Shown piece by piece: positions 26,524 to 35,093 of a stretch of 64,000 nucleotides of DNA (the stretch's first letter is position 1; every line of letters starts with the position of its first letter). The notes under the pieces are model-generated. The model was not told the DNA's origin, ran no database searches, and saw only the letters and a program-made list of their open reading frames with translations. This stretch comes from Chryseobacterium kimseyorum. Lineage in GTDB: Bacteria; Bacteroidota; Bacteroidia; Flavobacteriales; Weeksellaceae. The stretch lies in assembly GCF_025971945.1 (NCBI RefSeq), contig NZ_JAPDHW010000001.1, positions 372,001 to 436,000 of the forward strand, read 5' to 3'. The translations under genes and the position numbers were made by a program.

Positions 26524-26826
26524 ATGAAGAATATAGCAGAAGATGAAATTATAAGATTAGCAAAAGAAAATTCTCCGCGTCTTTTGAGCAAATTTAAAAT
26601 TTTATATCCTGAATTTTTTGAGAAATTGGCGCAGATACAGTCAAATCTTCAGAATTCTGAGCTAATCTTCTGTATCTATTTGAAATTAAATTTAACAACA
26701 AAAGAAATTGCGACTTACACTTTTGTTACTCCAAAAGCTGTTCAGAACAGAAAAAACAGGATTAGAAAAAAGCTCAATATTGCATCGACAGTTGATATTT
26801 ACAAATGGTTTGATGAAAATTTATAG
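26524..26826 (+). CDS. Stand-alone LuxR/GerE-like helix-turn-helix protein
   Basis: A 100-residue protein with a helical N-terminal half and a C-terminal helix-turn-helix, LTTKEIATYTFVTPKAVQNRKNRIRKKLNI (about 58-87), like the output domain of LuxR or tetratricopeptide regulators of Bacteroidetes. It has no receiver or sensor domain. Probably a small DNA-binding regulator; target unknown. Its stop is three bases from the end of the convergent pdeM gene. Confidence 0.75.
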   Translation: MKNIAEDEIIRLAKENSPRLLSKFKILYPEFFEKLAQIQSNLQNSELIFCIYLKLNLTTKEIATYTFVTPKAVQNRKNRIRKKLNIASTVDIYKWFDENL

Positions 26827-26829
26827 GGT

Positions 26830-27474
26830 TTAAATCTCATAAATATCAGAATCTGTAAAGACAAAGTACATCCCTTTTTTAGGGATGTTTTTTGTATCAA
26901 GACCTGTGAATTCGCTAAATGCAGGTAGCAATAACTGTTTTGAAGTCTGGGCGAAACAGGGGAGTTTTATTCTTTTTACAGGAGAATTAATAACAAAACC
27001 CGGATGAATATGTCCCGTAATCTGAAATTTAGGGTTCGAACGGTCAAAGTCGTGGACAAAAGCAATGTCATCAATTTCCAAAGAAGCACTTCTCGAATCC
27101 AAACATAATTTCTTCTCTAAAGTTTTCGAAATCCTGTCGTGATTGCCTTCTACGAGACAGAACTTAATCTCTGGATATTGATTTTGCCACGCGCAAAATT
27201 CATCAACATCCGAATTATTTCCGGCGTGCAATAAATCGCCAACGATAATAAATTTATCGGGCTGAAAATTTTCAATTAAAATAGATAAACGCTCCAAATC
27301 ATTTTTCATAATATGATTCGCCAAAGCAATTCCGTTTTTACGAAAATGAGCGGTTTTTCCGATATGTAAATCTGAAAAAATTAAGGCTTTTTCTTTTTCC
27401 CAGTATAGCGCGCGTTGATTAGTTAAGGTAAAAATTTCGTTATGTATCGTAATATCTTTAGTCGCTATATTCAT
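26830..27474 (-). CDS. pdeM: Ligase-associated DNA damage response endonuclease PdeM
   Basis: A 214-residue calcineurin-like metallophosphoesterase with the metal motifs DLHIGKTAHFRK, GDLLH, EGNHD and GHIHP. This combination is PdeM, the nuclease that accompanies the ligase-associated DNA repair genes. It lies 97 bases downstream of the Lhr-type helicase gene on the same strand, followed by the ligase and exonuclease genes upstream in transcription order. Likely nicks or processes DNA ends during damage repair. Confidence 0.9.
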   Translation of the reverse strand: MNIATKDITIHNEIFTLTNQRALYWEKEKALIFSDLHIGKTAHFRKNGIALANHIMKNDLERLSILIENFQPDKFIIVGDLLHAGNNSDVDEFCAWQNQYPEIKFCLVEGNHDRISKTLEKKLCLDSRSASLEIDDIAFVHDFDRSNPKFQITGHIHPGFVINSPVKRIKLPCFAQTSKQLLLPAFSEFTGLDTKNIPKKGMYFVFTDSDIYEI

Positions 27475-27571
27475 TTAAATTTATCATTTTTCATTCTGCA
27501 ATAACTTAATTTTTTAATATCGGCAACGTTGAAATTCCTTTGGAATGACAACTTTACGGATATCTTTCGAC

Positions 27572-30028
27572 TCAATCGCCTTTAATATTTCTACCGGATT
27601 GCTTAATTAATTTTTGAATTCTCGCATCGAGATTTTCACTCGTCAAAGTCTGCCTTAAACTGTCGACCTTTATTGGGAAACTCAAAGGTGTAAATTTATT
27701 GGAATATTTTAAAATAAACTTCGATTTTTCAATCCTTTTAAAAGCTTCCACCAATCTCTGCTCTTGCAACTGCATATTAAAAACTTCCGTGTAGGCCTGT
27801 CTCACGAGAAAATGATTCGGGTCGTAATCTTCGAGCACTTTGAAAATCAATCCGGCTGAACTCTGCAAAGCTTTATTGGAACGTTGCTGTCCGGGGAAAT
27901 TCTGCACAACCATTCCCGAAATCACCGCAATATCTCTGAATTTACGGCTTGCCATTTCCGCTGAATTGATACTTGAAATTACATCAACCATCAGATTATC
28001 TCTGGTCAGAATTCTATCTAAATTATCTTCAGTGATTGGAATTTCTTTGTCGCTGAACAGTTCAAAACCGTAGTCATTCATCGCCATTGAAAAAGAAATC
28101 GGAGCAAGTTTGGAAATTCGGTAGGCAATCAACGCTGCCATCACTTCGTGCACCAAACGTCCTTCGAAAGGGTACATAAACAAATGATATCCTTCGCGGT
28201 TTTTAATTAATTCAATCAAAAATTCATCTTCTCTTGGAATATGAGACCGTTTTTCCTGATTCGCCAAAAGTGGATGCAGAAATTTCAGTTCCTTCTCAGA
28301 CGCTTTTGGGTTTAATGCACCGGATAGTTTTTCTCTTAAAAAATGTCCTAAATTTGAACTTAAAGGAAGTCTTCCGCCCAGATAACTCGGAGCCTGCGCT
28401 TTTCCTTTGGAAGCCCGAACGAAAACCGTCATATCTTTAATCATCGCCACTTCCAAAACACGACCGGCCAGAATAAATTTCTCTTCTTTTTTTAATCTCG
28501 AAATAAAATATTCCTCAACCATCCCAATGTAACCGCCTGAAATAAATTTCACTTTCAGCATCGCATCGCTGACAATCGCTCCCATATTCATCCGGTGAAG
28601 CATTGCAATTTTTCTGGAAGTCACTTTGTGCAAACCGTTTTCCATCACGACGACCTTGTGATACTCTTCATAGCTTTTTAAAGCACTTCCACCAATCGTG
28701 AGGAAATCAATCATCGCTTTCCATTCCTCCTCTCTGATTTCCTGAAAAGTATAGACTTTTTTAATTCTTTCGTAAACTTCGTTTGGTAAAAATCCATCAC
28801 CAATCGCCAACGTCATCAGAAACTGAACCAAGACATCGAAACATAAAACCACAGGTTCTCGAGGCTCAATCACTTTCTGTTTTACAGCTTCTTTTAAAGC
28901 CGCAACTTCAATCAGTTCCAAAGAGTGTGTTGGAACACAGAAAATTTTTGACGTTTCAAAAGGGGAGTGGCCACTTCGTCCCGCACGTTGCAGAAATCTC
29001 GCAACGCCTTTCGCAGAGCCGATTTGAATGACTGTATCGACAGGCTTAAAGTCAATTCCCAAATCCAAAGATGACGTGGAAACGACGGCTTTCAGTTTTC
29101 CTGAACTTAAATTTTCTTCAATCCAGATTCTCAGATGCGCATCAATCGAACTGTGGTGAATGGCGATTTGTCCGGCAAAATCCGGATATGCGTTCAGCAG
29201 AAGCTGATACCACATTTCACTCTGACTTCGGGTATTTGTAAACACGATGGTCGATTTTGATTCCAAAATAATCGGAACCACTTTATCGGCTAATTTTTGT
29301 CCGAGATGCCCAGCCCAAGGCAAAAGTTCAACTTCATCTGGAAAAACCGAAATGATATCGATTTTCTTCAGTTCTTTCGCAGTAATTTTTGTTTTCTTAA
29401 TGTCATAAGGAATCAAAACATCCTGCGCTTCTTCGAGGTTTCCGATGGTTGCCGTGATTCCCCAGATTTTAAGTTTAGGAACATAATGAAAGAGCTGTGA
29501 AATTCCCAATTCGACCATCACGCCCCGTTTTGAACCGAGCAATTCGTGCCACTCATCCACTGCAACGCAATGCATATTGGTAAAGAATTGCTGATGATTT
29601 TTTTGTCCTAAAAGTAAATGGAGACTTTCGGGTGTGACCACCAGAATTTCAGGCATATTTTTAACCTGCTGTAGACGTACTTTTGGGTCGGTATCACCGT
29701 TTCTTACGCCAACTGCCCAATCTAAACCAATCTCATCAATTGCTTCCTGCATTGCCTTGGCGATGTCTTTGGAAAGAGAACGAAGAGGCGTAATCCAAAT
29801 CATTTTAAGCCCCTTTTTGTACTTGTCAGGATTTGTCAGAAAATCTGAAACCAAAGCTAAAAATACCGAAAACGTTTTCCCAAAACCCGTCGGAGCTACC
29901 ACCATTCCGCTGTAGCCACTGCCAAATTTCTTCCAGGTATCGACCTGAAATTTAAATGGCGAGTTGCCCTTTTCCATCATCCAGTTCTGAATGATTTTAA
30001 AGCCTTCGGTATTTTCGTAGTTGCTCAT
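27572..30028 (-). CDS. Ligase-associated DEXH-box helicase (Lhr-type)
   Basis: An 818-residue superfamily 2 helicase. Walker A APTGFGKT is at 45-52, the Walker B box is DEWH (VAVDEWHELLGSKRG), and motif VI is in QRAGRSGH. The long C-terminal part is typical of Lhr proteins. It is the helicase of the ligase-associated DNA damage response set. A GTG three codons upstream gives a longer frame; the ATG at 30028 is preferred. Likely unwinds damaged DNA for the ligase and nucleases next to it. Confidence 0.92.
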   Translation of the reverse strand: MSNYENTEGFKIIQNWMMEKGNSPFKFQVDTWKKFGSGYSGMVVAPTGFGKTFSVFLALVSDFLTNPDKYKKGLKMIWITPLRSLSKDIAKAMQEAIDEIGLDWAVGVRNGDTDPKVRLQQVKNMPEILVVTPESLHLLLGQKNHQQFFTNMHCVAVDEWHELLGSKRGVMVELGISQLFHYVPKLKIWGITATIGNLEEAQDVLIPYDIKKTKITAKELKKIDIISVFPDEVELLPWAGHLGQKLADKVVPIILESKSTIVFTNTRSQSEMWYQLLLNAYPDFAGQIAIHHSSIDAHLRIWIEENLSSGKLKAVVSTSSLDLGIDFKPVDTVIQIGSAKGVARFLQRAGRSGHSPFETSKIFCVPTHSLELIEVAALKEAVKQKVIEPREPVVLCFDVLVQFLMTLAIGDGFLPNEVYERIKKVYTFQEIREEEWKAMIDFLTIGGSALKSYEEYHKVVVMENGLHKVTSRKIAMLHRMNMGAIVSDAMLKVKFISGGYIGMVEEYFISRLKKEEKFILAGRVLEVAMIKDMTVFVRASKGKAQAPSYLGGRLPLSSNLGHFLREKLSGALNPKASEKELKFLHPLLANQEKRSHIPREDEFLIELIKNREGYHLFMYPFEGRLVHEVMAALIAYRISKLAPISFSMAMNDYGFELFSDKEIPITEDNLDRILTRDNLMVDVISSINSAEMASRKFRDIAVISGMVVQNFPGQQRSNKALQSSAGLIFKVLEDYDPNHFLVRQAYTEVFNMQLQEQRLVEAFKRIEKSKFILKYSNKFTPLSFPIKVDSLRQTLTSENLDARIQKLIKQSGRNIKGD

Positions 30029-30052
30029 TTTTACCACATAATTTTTCTTACT

Positions 30053-30268
30053 TTAACCACAAAAGTCACAAAAGATTTGTTTTGATTATATCTATTTCAA
30101 GTTCAAAAAAGGAAGATGCTTAATTTTTTACTTTCTTATTTTTACCACAAAAGTCACAAAAGATTTGTTTTTTTAAAGTTCAAAAAAGGCTTTGCCATCA
30201 GCTTTTTTGAACTTCTGATTCTCATTAATCAAAACTATTACAAAAACTTTTGTGACTTTTGTGGTTAA
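30053..30268. repeat. MITE-like palindromic repeat (ACCACAAAAGTCACAAAAG ends)
   Basis: Two direct copies of ACCACAAAAGTCACAAAAG (starting 30056 and 30145) face an inverted copy, CTTTTGTGACTTTTGTGGT (about 30247-30265). Between them AAGTTCAAAAAAG pairs with CTTTTTTGAACTT, giving a nested hairpin. A related copy lies at 54391-54592. It fills the gap between the helicase and ligase genes without coding content. Confidence 0.6.
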
Positions 30269-30276
30269 AATCAAAT

Positions 30277-31857
30277 CTACTGTATCAATTTCTTAATCTC
30301 TTCAATATCATCAATATCATTTACCGTTTTGTCTTTCCGCCATCTTAAAATTCGTGGGAAACGTAACGCAACACCACTTTTGTGTCGGTTGCTGAAGCCA
30401 ATACCTTCAAATGCAATTTCGAAAACCAGTTCAGCTTTCACGGTTCGGACGGGACCGAATTTTTCAATCGCATTTTTATTCACAAACTTGCTGACTTCCA
30501 TTATTTCCTTATCCGTCAATCCTGAATAGGCTTTGGCAATGGTAACCAATTTATCGCCACTTTTCACGGCAAAACTGTAATCGGTGTAGTAGGCGCTTCT
30601 TCGTCCGCTACCTTTTTGGGCGTAAATCAGAACTGCATCAATCGTCAACGGACTGATTTTCCATTTCCACCAGTCGCCTTTTTTCCGTCCGGAATGGTAG
30701 TGTGAATTTTTCTGTTTCAGCATCAAACCTTCACTGTTGATTTCCCTTGAATTTTCCCGGATTAAATCTAATTTGCTCCAGTCTTCAAAATCAATGGCCT
30801 GAGAAATTTTAATGTTTCCCTGCTCTTCATTTAATAATAATTCTTCCAACATTGCTCTTCTGGCGGAGATAGGTTTTTCCCTTAAATCAGTTCCTTCCAG
30901 TTCCAGAATATCATATGCAAAAACTTCAATCGGAATTTCAGCGAGCATTTTTTTAGTTAAAGTTTTACGGTTCAAACGTTTCTGTAATTCATTAAAATTT
31001 AAAACATTACCTTCCATCACCGCAAGTATTTCTCCATCTATCACAAAGTTGCCTTTCATCGCTTTCACGGTCTTGGCAATTTCGGGAAACTGCTCAGTGA
31101 CCAATTCTTCACCACGCGACCAGATAAAAACTTCACCGTTTCGTCTGATAATTTGTCCACGGATGCCGTCCCACTTATATTCAATGAGCCATTCTTCAGG
31201 TTTTCCCAAATCTTCCAGCTCTTTTTCAAGCTGATAAGCCAGACAGAAAGGGTAGGGTTTTGAATTGTCGGGATTGATATTTTCAGCCGAAATCAATTCC
31301 TGAAATGAAACTTCATCCGGTTGCCATTTCCCCATTAAACTGTGCATCAGCGTACTCGCTTCCTGTCCGGAAAACTTCGTAAGAGAATTAATTAAAGTCT
31401 TTGAGGAAACTCCAATTCTGAAACTTCCACCCAGTAATTTATTGAAAATCAATCGTTCCGTGTAATCCAAACCGTTCCAGGAATTAAGAACAAATTCTTT
31501 TTTCTCAGCTTCGGTTTTCGTTTTAAGTCCGATGATTTCGGTCATCCATTCAGATAAAGTTTTCTCTATTTTTTCAGTTGGTGGCGGAAGAATCAAGGAT
31601 ATCGTTTCACCCAAATCGCCGACTGAAGAGTAACTTTCCTGAAAGAGCCAGAATGGCAGTTGGGTAATTTCCAATGCCCATTCTTTCATATAGTTGGTGT
31701 TCACATTTCGCTTGGGTCTTTTTCCCGTAAACAGGGCGATGAACCACAATTTATCATCATCAGGCGCACGCTCAAGATAATCTATGATGGCATCGATTTT
31801 AGCATTGGTTTTATTCGTGCTTTCGAGGGCGTTGATGAGTTCTGCGAAATTTTTCAT
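30277..31857 (-). CDS. ATP-dependent DNA ligase of the repair cluster
   Basis: A 526-residue ATP-dependent ligase: an N-terminal DNA-binding domain (about 1-200), nucleotidyltransferase core with KWDG motif (Lys228, EYKWDGIRG), the GLMLK motif, and an OB-fold C-terminus ending near RKDKTVND. The bacterium also needs an NAD-dependent LigA elsewhere, so this is a repair ligase. It is central to the four-gene set with exonuclease (upstream), helicase and PdeM (downstream). A palindromic repeat separates it from the helicase gene. Confidence 0.94.
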   Translation of the reverse strand: MKNFAELINALESTNKTNAKIDAIIDYLERAPDDDKLWFIALFTGKRPKRNVNTNYMKEWALEITQLPFWLFQESYSSVGDLGETISLILPPPTEKIEKTLSEWMTEIIGLKTKTEAEKKEFVLNSWNGLDYTERLIFNKLLGGSFRIGVSSKTLINSLTKFSGQEASTLMHSLMGKWQPDEVSFQELISAENINPDNSKPYPFCLAYQLEKELEDLGKPEEWLIEYKWDGIRGQIIRRNGEVFIWSRGEELVTEQFPEIAKTVKAMKGNFVIDGEILAVMEGNVLNFNELQKRLNRKTLTKKMLAEIPIEVFAYDILELEGTDLREKPISARRAMLEELLLNEEQGNIKISQAIDFEDWSKLDLIRENSREINSEGLMLKQKNSHYHSGRKKGDWWKWKISPLTIDAVLIYAQKGSGRRSAYYTDYSFAVKSGDKLVTIAKAYSGLTDKEIMEVSKFVNKNAIEKFGPVRTVKAELVFEIAFEGIGFSNRHKSGVALRFPRILRWRKDKTVNDIDDIEEIKKLIQ

Positions 31858-31879
31858 TGCTTATCTTTTGTTTAATTTG

Positions 31880-31988
31880 GGCAGCTGTATCCGCCTTCCG
31901 TTCTCAATCTTTTTTTGCAAGAAGTTTTGTCTTTAATTGAAGTTTCATTTTATGCAAAAAAAGGATTTCCACTCAAGTCGGGCTGCGA
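31880..31988. repeat. GGGCAGC...CGGGCTGC repeat, copy 1
   Basis: Begins GGGCAGCTGTATCCGCCTTCCGTTC and ends CCACTCAAGTCGGGCTGC. The same ends recur at 53152-53269, so it is a dispersed element. Interior sequences differ. No coding frame. Confidence 0.6.
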
Positions 31989-32013
31989 GCAATTCGATGT
32001 TTAAAAATTAATA

Positions 32014-32082
32014 GGTCACTCCTAAGGAGCTCTTATAATTCTTATTCTATTCTGTTATTAGCAGTTCGCTCGTACGGAGCTG
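32014..32082 (-). repeat. Pair of REP-like hairpins
   Basis: On the minus strand AGCTCCTTAGGAGTGACC (32032-32014) and AGCTCCGTACGAGCGAAC (32082-32064) share the pattern AGCTCCkTAsGAGyGAmC in the same orientation, 50 bases apart. Each can fold on CTCC/GGAG. They look like REP sequences, with no transposase beside them. Confidence 0.45.
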
Positions 32083-32159
32083 TTAAATAATATTCAACAT
32101 TTTTCAATGTGATATCTGTTTTTGAAGTTTGCTATCAACCTTGTCAAGGTTATTTAGAA

Positions 32160-33182
32160 TCAATCATCATCTTTTACAACTTCTTTTTCAGTTACCTCTT
32201 CATCATCGTCACCATACAAAGTTTCCACAACATCAGATTTAATTCCCAATTCATTTAAATATTTAGAAAAAACTTCGGTTTGTCCGTGCGTTACGTGAAC
32301 GATTTCTGCTTCAGTTGCTTTGATGGCCTGCAATAATCCTTTCCAGTCGGCGTGGTCGCTCATCGGAAAACCTGCATCCATACTTCGCCACCTTCTCGCA
32401 CCGCGAACCTGCATCCAACCGGAGCAAATTGCGGTTGCTGCATCAGGAATTTTCTTGATGACATTGCTGTCTAACAATGCCGGCGGAACAATTACGATAT
32501 CGCCTGCAACGTGTTTGATGCTTTCCCTGAAATCGGGAACTTCATAATCGGGAAGCACGATTCCAACTTCTTCAAAGGCTTTATTAAGTTTTCCAATCGA
32601 GTAGTGAACGTGAATTTTCCCCATTCCTTCTACGGCTTTCATAATGCGTTGCGCTTTACCCAAAGAATATCCGATGAACACAGAAGTCTTCTGATTTTCC
32701 TGATTTCTTAAAACCCAATTCTGCAGTCTTTTATTTAAATCCGGAACTTCGAGCCAGTTGTAAATGGGAAGCCCGAATGTACTTTCCGTCACAAATTCAT
32801 TGCATTTTACCAACTCAAACGGTGTACTCAAACCATCATCCTGAACTTTATAGTCACCTGAAATCACACTTACGTAACCTTTATATTCCAAGCGAATTTG
32901 TGCCGAGCCAATGATATGACCAGCCGGATGCATCGAAAGTTTGACACCATTAATGTCTAAAACCTCGCCGTATTGCAAGGTCTGACATTCTATGTCCGGA
33001 GAAATTCTTTGATGTAAAATAGGTTTTGTGAAATGATGACAAAGGTATTTTTTCATTCCCCAACGCGCGTGGTCGGCGTGTCCGTGCGTGATAACCGCAT
33101 AGTCTACAGGTCGCCACGGGTCAATGTAAAATTTACCCTGCGGACAGTAAATACCTTTGTTTGTGAATGTGATGAGTTTCAA
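32160..33182 (-). CDS. Ligase-associated DNA exonuclease (MBL fold)
   Basis: A 340-residue metallo-beta-lactamase fold nuclease, with the metal motif THGHADHARW (His33, His35, Asp37, His38), PAGHIIGSAQ and a conserved C-terminal SDHADW segment. This is the SNM1-like exonuclease that accompanies the ligase and Lhr-type helicase. The C-terminus is acidic (DDDEEVTEKEVVKDDD). Upstream-most gene of the repair group; a 302-base spacer with repeats separates it from the ligase. Confidence 0.92.
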   Translation of the reverse strand: MKLITFTNKGIYCPQGKFYIDPWRPVDYAVITHGHADHARWGMKKYLCHHFTKPILHQRISPDIECQTLQYGEVLDINGVKLSMHPAGHIIGSAQIRLEYKGYVSVISGDYKVQDDGLSTPFELVKCNEFVTESTFGLPIYNWLEVPDLNKRLQNWVLRNQENQKTSVFIGYSLGKAQRIMKAVEGMGKIHVHYSIGKLNKAFEEVGIVLPDYEVPDFRESIKHVAGDIVIVPPALLDSNVIKKIPDAATAICSGWMQVRGARRWRSMDAGFPMSDHADWKGLLQAIKATEAEIVHVTHGQTEVFSKYLNELGIKSDVVETLYGDDDEEVTEKEVVKDDD

Positions 33183-33229
33183 AAGCGTGATGATTAGTGT
33201 GCTTCTGAATATTCAAAAATCTAACCAAA

Positions 33230-33589
33230 TTACTTTTGTTCCAAACTTTTCTGCAAATCACTCCAGGCACCGCCGTTGTAGACTTTTTTAAATCCTTTTT
33301 CCTTTAAGATAGATTCCACTTTTACACTTCGCAAACCGTGAGAACAGACTGTGATGTAGGTTTTGTCTGGATCGAGTTCGGTGTACCTTTCTCTGATATT
33401 TCCTAAAGAAATATTCTGTGAACCAGCGATATGTCCGGTTTCAAATTCTCTTTCTGTTCTTACATCTAAAATTACGGCTCCGTTTTTAATCAGTTTGTCT
33501 AGACCATCGTCCAAAGTCTGATATTGATAAACTCTGTATACAACGTAAATCAACAAGATTACTCCGCAGAAAATCAGAAGGTTTTTCAT
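33230..33589 (-). CDS. Membrane-anchored rhodanese-like protein
   Basis: A 119-residue protein with one N-terminal membrane segment (about 2-20) and a rhodanese domain. The active-site cysteine is Cys82 in VCSHGLRS; LDVRTEREFETGHIAGSQNI is the classical N-motif. Rhodaneses transfer sulfane sulfur. It overlaps the DUF3817 gene by four bases and is the last gene of a TetR-linked three-gene operon. Acceptor unknown. Confidence 0.88.
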   Translation of the reverse strand: MKNLLIFCGVILLIYVVYRVYQYQTLDDGLDKLIKNGAVILDVRTEREFETGHIAGSQNISLGNIRERYTELDPDKTYITVCSHGLRSVKVESILKEKGFKKVYNGGAWSDLQKSLEQK

Positions 33590-33888
33590 AGTTTGCTCAG
33601 GATTTTTTTATCGATATAAAATGTTCCGAACGGAATGATGCACGCTAAAAGAACTTTCCAGGTTGTTTCTTTAAACTTCCAGTTTTGTTCGACGCCAACA
33701 CTTAAAGTATTGAATAAAAAAAGCAGAAATAATGAACCGTGAATCGGTCCCATCATTTTGACGAAAGCAGGATTATCAAATCCATATTTTAAGGGAACAG
33801 CAATGAATACTAAGGTTAATAACGAAATTCCTTCAAGAATAGCCATGATTCTTAGGCGTCCGATTTTAGTTTTAAATAAATCAATCAT
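33586..33888 (-). CDS. DUF3817 membrane protein
   Basis: From the ATG at 33888 a 100-residue protein with about three hydrophobic segments, opening IGRLRIMAILEGISLLTL and containing GPIHGSLFLLF, both typical of DUF3817. A start 15 codons upstream overlaps the previous gene and is less likely; 33888 follows its stop by two bases. Function unknown. It is the middle gene of the TetR-linked operon. Confidence 0.85.
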   Translation of the reverse strand: MIDLFKTKIGRLRIMAILEGISLLTLVFIAVPLKYGFDNPAFVKMMGPIHGSLFLLFLFNTLSVGVEQNWKFKETTWKVLLACIIPFGTFYIDKKILSKL

Positions 33889-33890
33889 AA

Positions 33891-34349
33891 TTATCTGAAA
33901 TAAGGTCTGTTGGCGAGCGGTGAAAATGGCCACGGAATAGCGATGAAAATTATCACTAAAGCGATAACGAAGTAAATTAATATTGTCTTAAATTTCTCCC
34001 TGTCATCGGTCTTTCTTTTTGAAATGGAGGAACCAATGGTAATTAGAATAATGGAAATAAGCATCAGTGAAATGTGAATCAATCCGAAAAAAAATAAGTC
34101 AAAAGATTCTCGGGCTTCGGTGAAATTCTTCCAAAAATATTTGATAATGGGACTTTGAGAATAGAAGGTGATTCCCAAAACCAGTTGAATATGTGTAATG
34201 GTCGCCGTCCAGTGTCTGACGGAATCGTCTGTTTTTGAAAAGATTTTATCGGAAAAGTAACCTTGATAAGCTCTGAAAATCGAGTAGAGCAAACTCAGTA
34301 AAACCAGCCAGCGAAATATGGAATGGAGAAATGTAAGTGTTTGATACAT
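33891..34349 (-). CDS. Four-helix membrane protein, unknown family
   Basis: A 152-residue integral membrane protein with four hydrophobic segments and histidines in or near them (FLHSIFRW, THIQLVLG, HISLML), a layout like heme-binding b-type membrane proteins, although no family is certain. The ATG at 34349 is chosen over a TTG five codons upstream. It is the first gene of an operon (then DUF3817, rhodanese) just after a perfect palindromic operator and a -7 box. Confidence 0.7.
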   Translation of the reverse strand: MYQTLTFLHSIFRWLVLLSLLYSIFRAYQGYFSDKIFSKTDDSVRHWTATITHIQLVLGITFYSQSPIIKYFWKNFTEARESFDLFFFGLIHISLMLISIILITIGSSISKRKTDDREKFKTILIYFVIALVIIFIAIPWPFSPLANRPYFR

Positions 34350-34369
34350 TGTTATAAATTTCAATGCAG

Positions 34370-34377
34370 CAAAGATA
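34370..34377 (-). promoter_or_regulatory. -7 box of the TetR-linked operon (TATCTTTG)
   Basis: TATCTTTG on the minus strand, 21 bases before the ATG at 34349. The expected -33 position falls inside the palindrome at 34382-34407. Confidence 0.55.
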
Positions 34378-34381
34378 AATC

Positions 34382-34407
34382 AAAAACATACTAATTAGTA
34401 TGTTTTT
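34382..34407. promoter_or_regulatory. Perfect 26-bp palindrome, candidate TetR operator
   Basis: The 13-base arm AAAAACATACTAA is followed directly by its exact complement. ACATAC...GTATGT cores are common in TetR operators. It lies between the tetR stop and the -7 box of the next gene, placed to occlude the -33 region. Confidence 0.65.
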
Positions 34408-34417
34408 AAGAAAAAAA

Positions 34418-35008
34418 TTATTTCAGGCTTTCAAAATAATTCTTAAGTCCTTTTAAATAAATAAGATATACAGATTTTGAATTTTCAAGTTTACCTAAAT
34501 TCCGTACACCCCAATATCCCGATATTACAAAAACAGCAACCTCTTTCGCATTCACATCAGATTTTAAAACTCCGTCCTTCTTGGCTTTTTCAATGGAGTC
34601 AATCATTGTTTTTTCCCAGTCGAGGGAGAGGTTATTTAAAGCTTTTGTAAAATCAATATTCCACGGCGCCATTTCCTGAGTAAAATTGGAGGCCGGACAG
34701 CCGTATTCCACTTTCAAATCTACACTTTTCATCAGTAAATAATGAAGTAAATTATAAATCGTGTCCAAAGGATTTCCCTCAGTTTGAAAAGGCTGGATGA
34801 AGTTGTTTTTAAAATTGGGGATCATCAGTTCATTGAGAATCGCCAGACCCATTTCATCTTTGGTTTTAAAGTGATAATAAAAGGCACCTTTCGTAACCTG
34901 AGTTGTAGCGATAATTTCATCAACACTTGTTGTCTGATACCCTTTTTGGTAAATCAGTTCAAAAGCTTTCTGAAGAATATTTAAGCGGGTTTCCTGAGAT
35001 TTTTTCAT
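34418..35008 (-). CDS. TetR/AcrR family transcriptional regulator
   Basis: A 196-residue repressor-type protein. The N-terminal helix-turn-helix (SVDEIIATTQVTKGAFYYHFKTKDEM, residues 28-53) is classical; the C-terminal domain resembles TetR_C subgroup with a YGCPASNFTQEMA segment containing a cysteine. The ATG at 35008 is preferred over a TTG 16 codons upstream. It precedes the membrane protein/DUF3817/rhodanese genes on the same strand, with a perfect palindrome between them. Ligand unknown. Confidence 0.9.
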   Translation of the reverse strand: MKKSQETRLNILQKAFELIYQKGYQTTSVDEIIATTQVTKGAFYYHFKTKDEMGLAILNELMIPNFKNNFIQPFQTEGNPLDTIYNLLHYLLMKSVDLKVEYGCPASNFTQEMAPWNIDFTKALNNLSLDWEKTMIDSIEKAKKDGVLKSDVNAKEVAVFVISGYWGVRNLGKLENSKSVYLIYLKGLKNYFESLK

Positions 35009-35052
35009 AAGATACCAACGAATCTGTTTCACAAAGGAACAAATTTTATCAA

Positions 35053-35085
35053 ACAAAAAAAAGAGCTGTTATAAAACAACTCTTC
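35053..35085 (-). terminator. Terminator after the PRISE-type SDR gene
   Basis: On the minus strand AAGAGTTGTT pairs with AACAGCTCTT (one G-U), followed by TTTTTTTTG; nine bases past the stop codon at 35094. Confidence 0.75.
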
Positions 35086-35093
35086 TTCAAATT

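Noticed and set aside
30812..31234. 140-codon plus-strand frame
   Set aside because: Antisense to the ligase core; serine-rich shadow frame.
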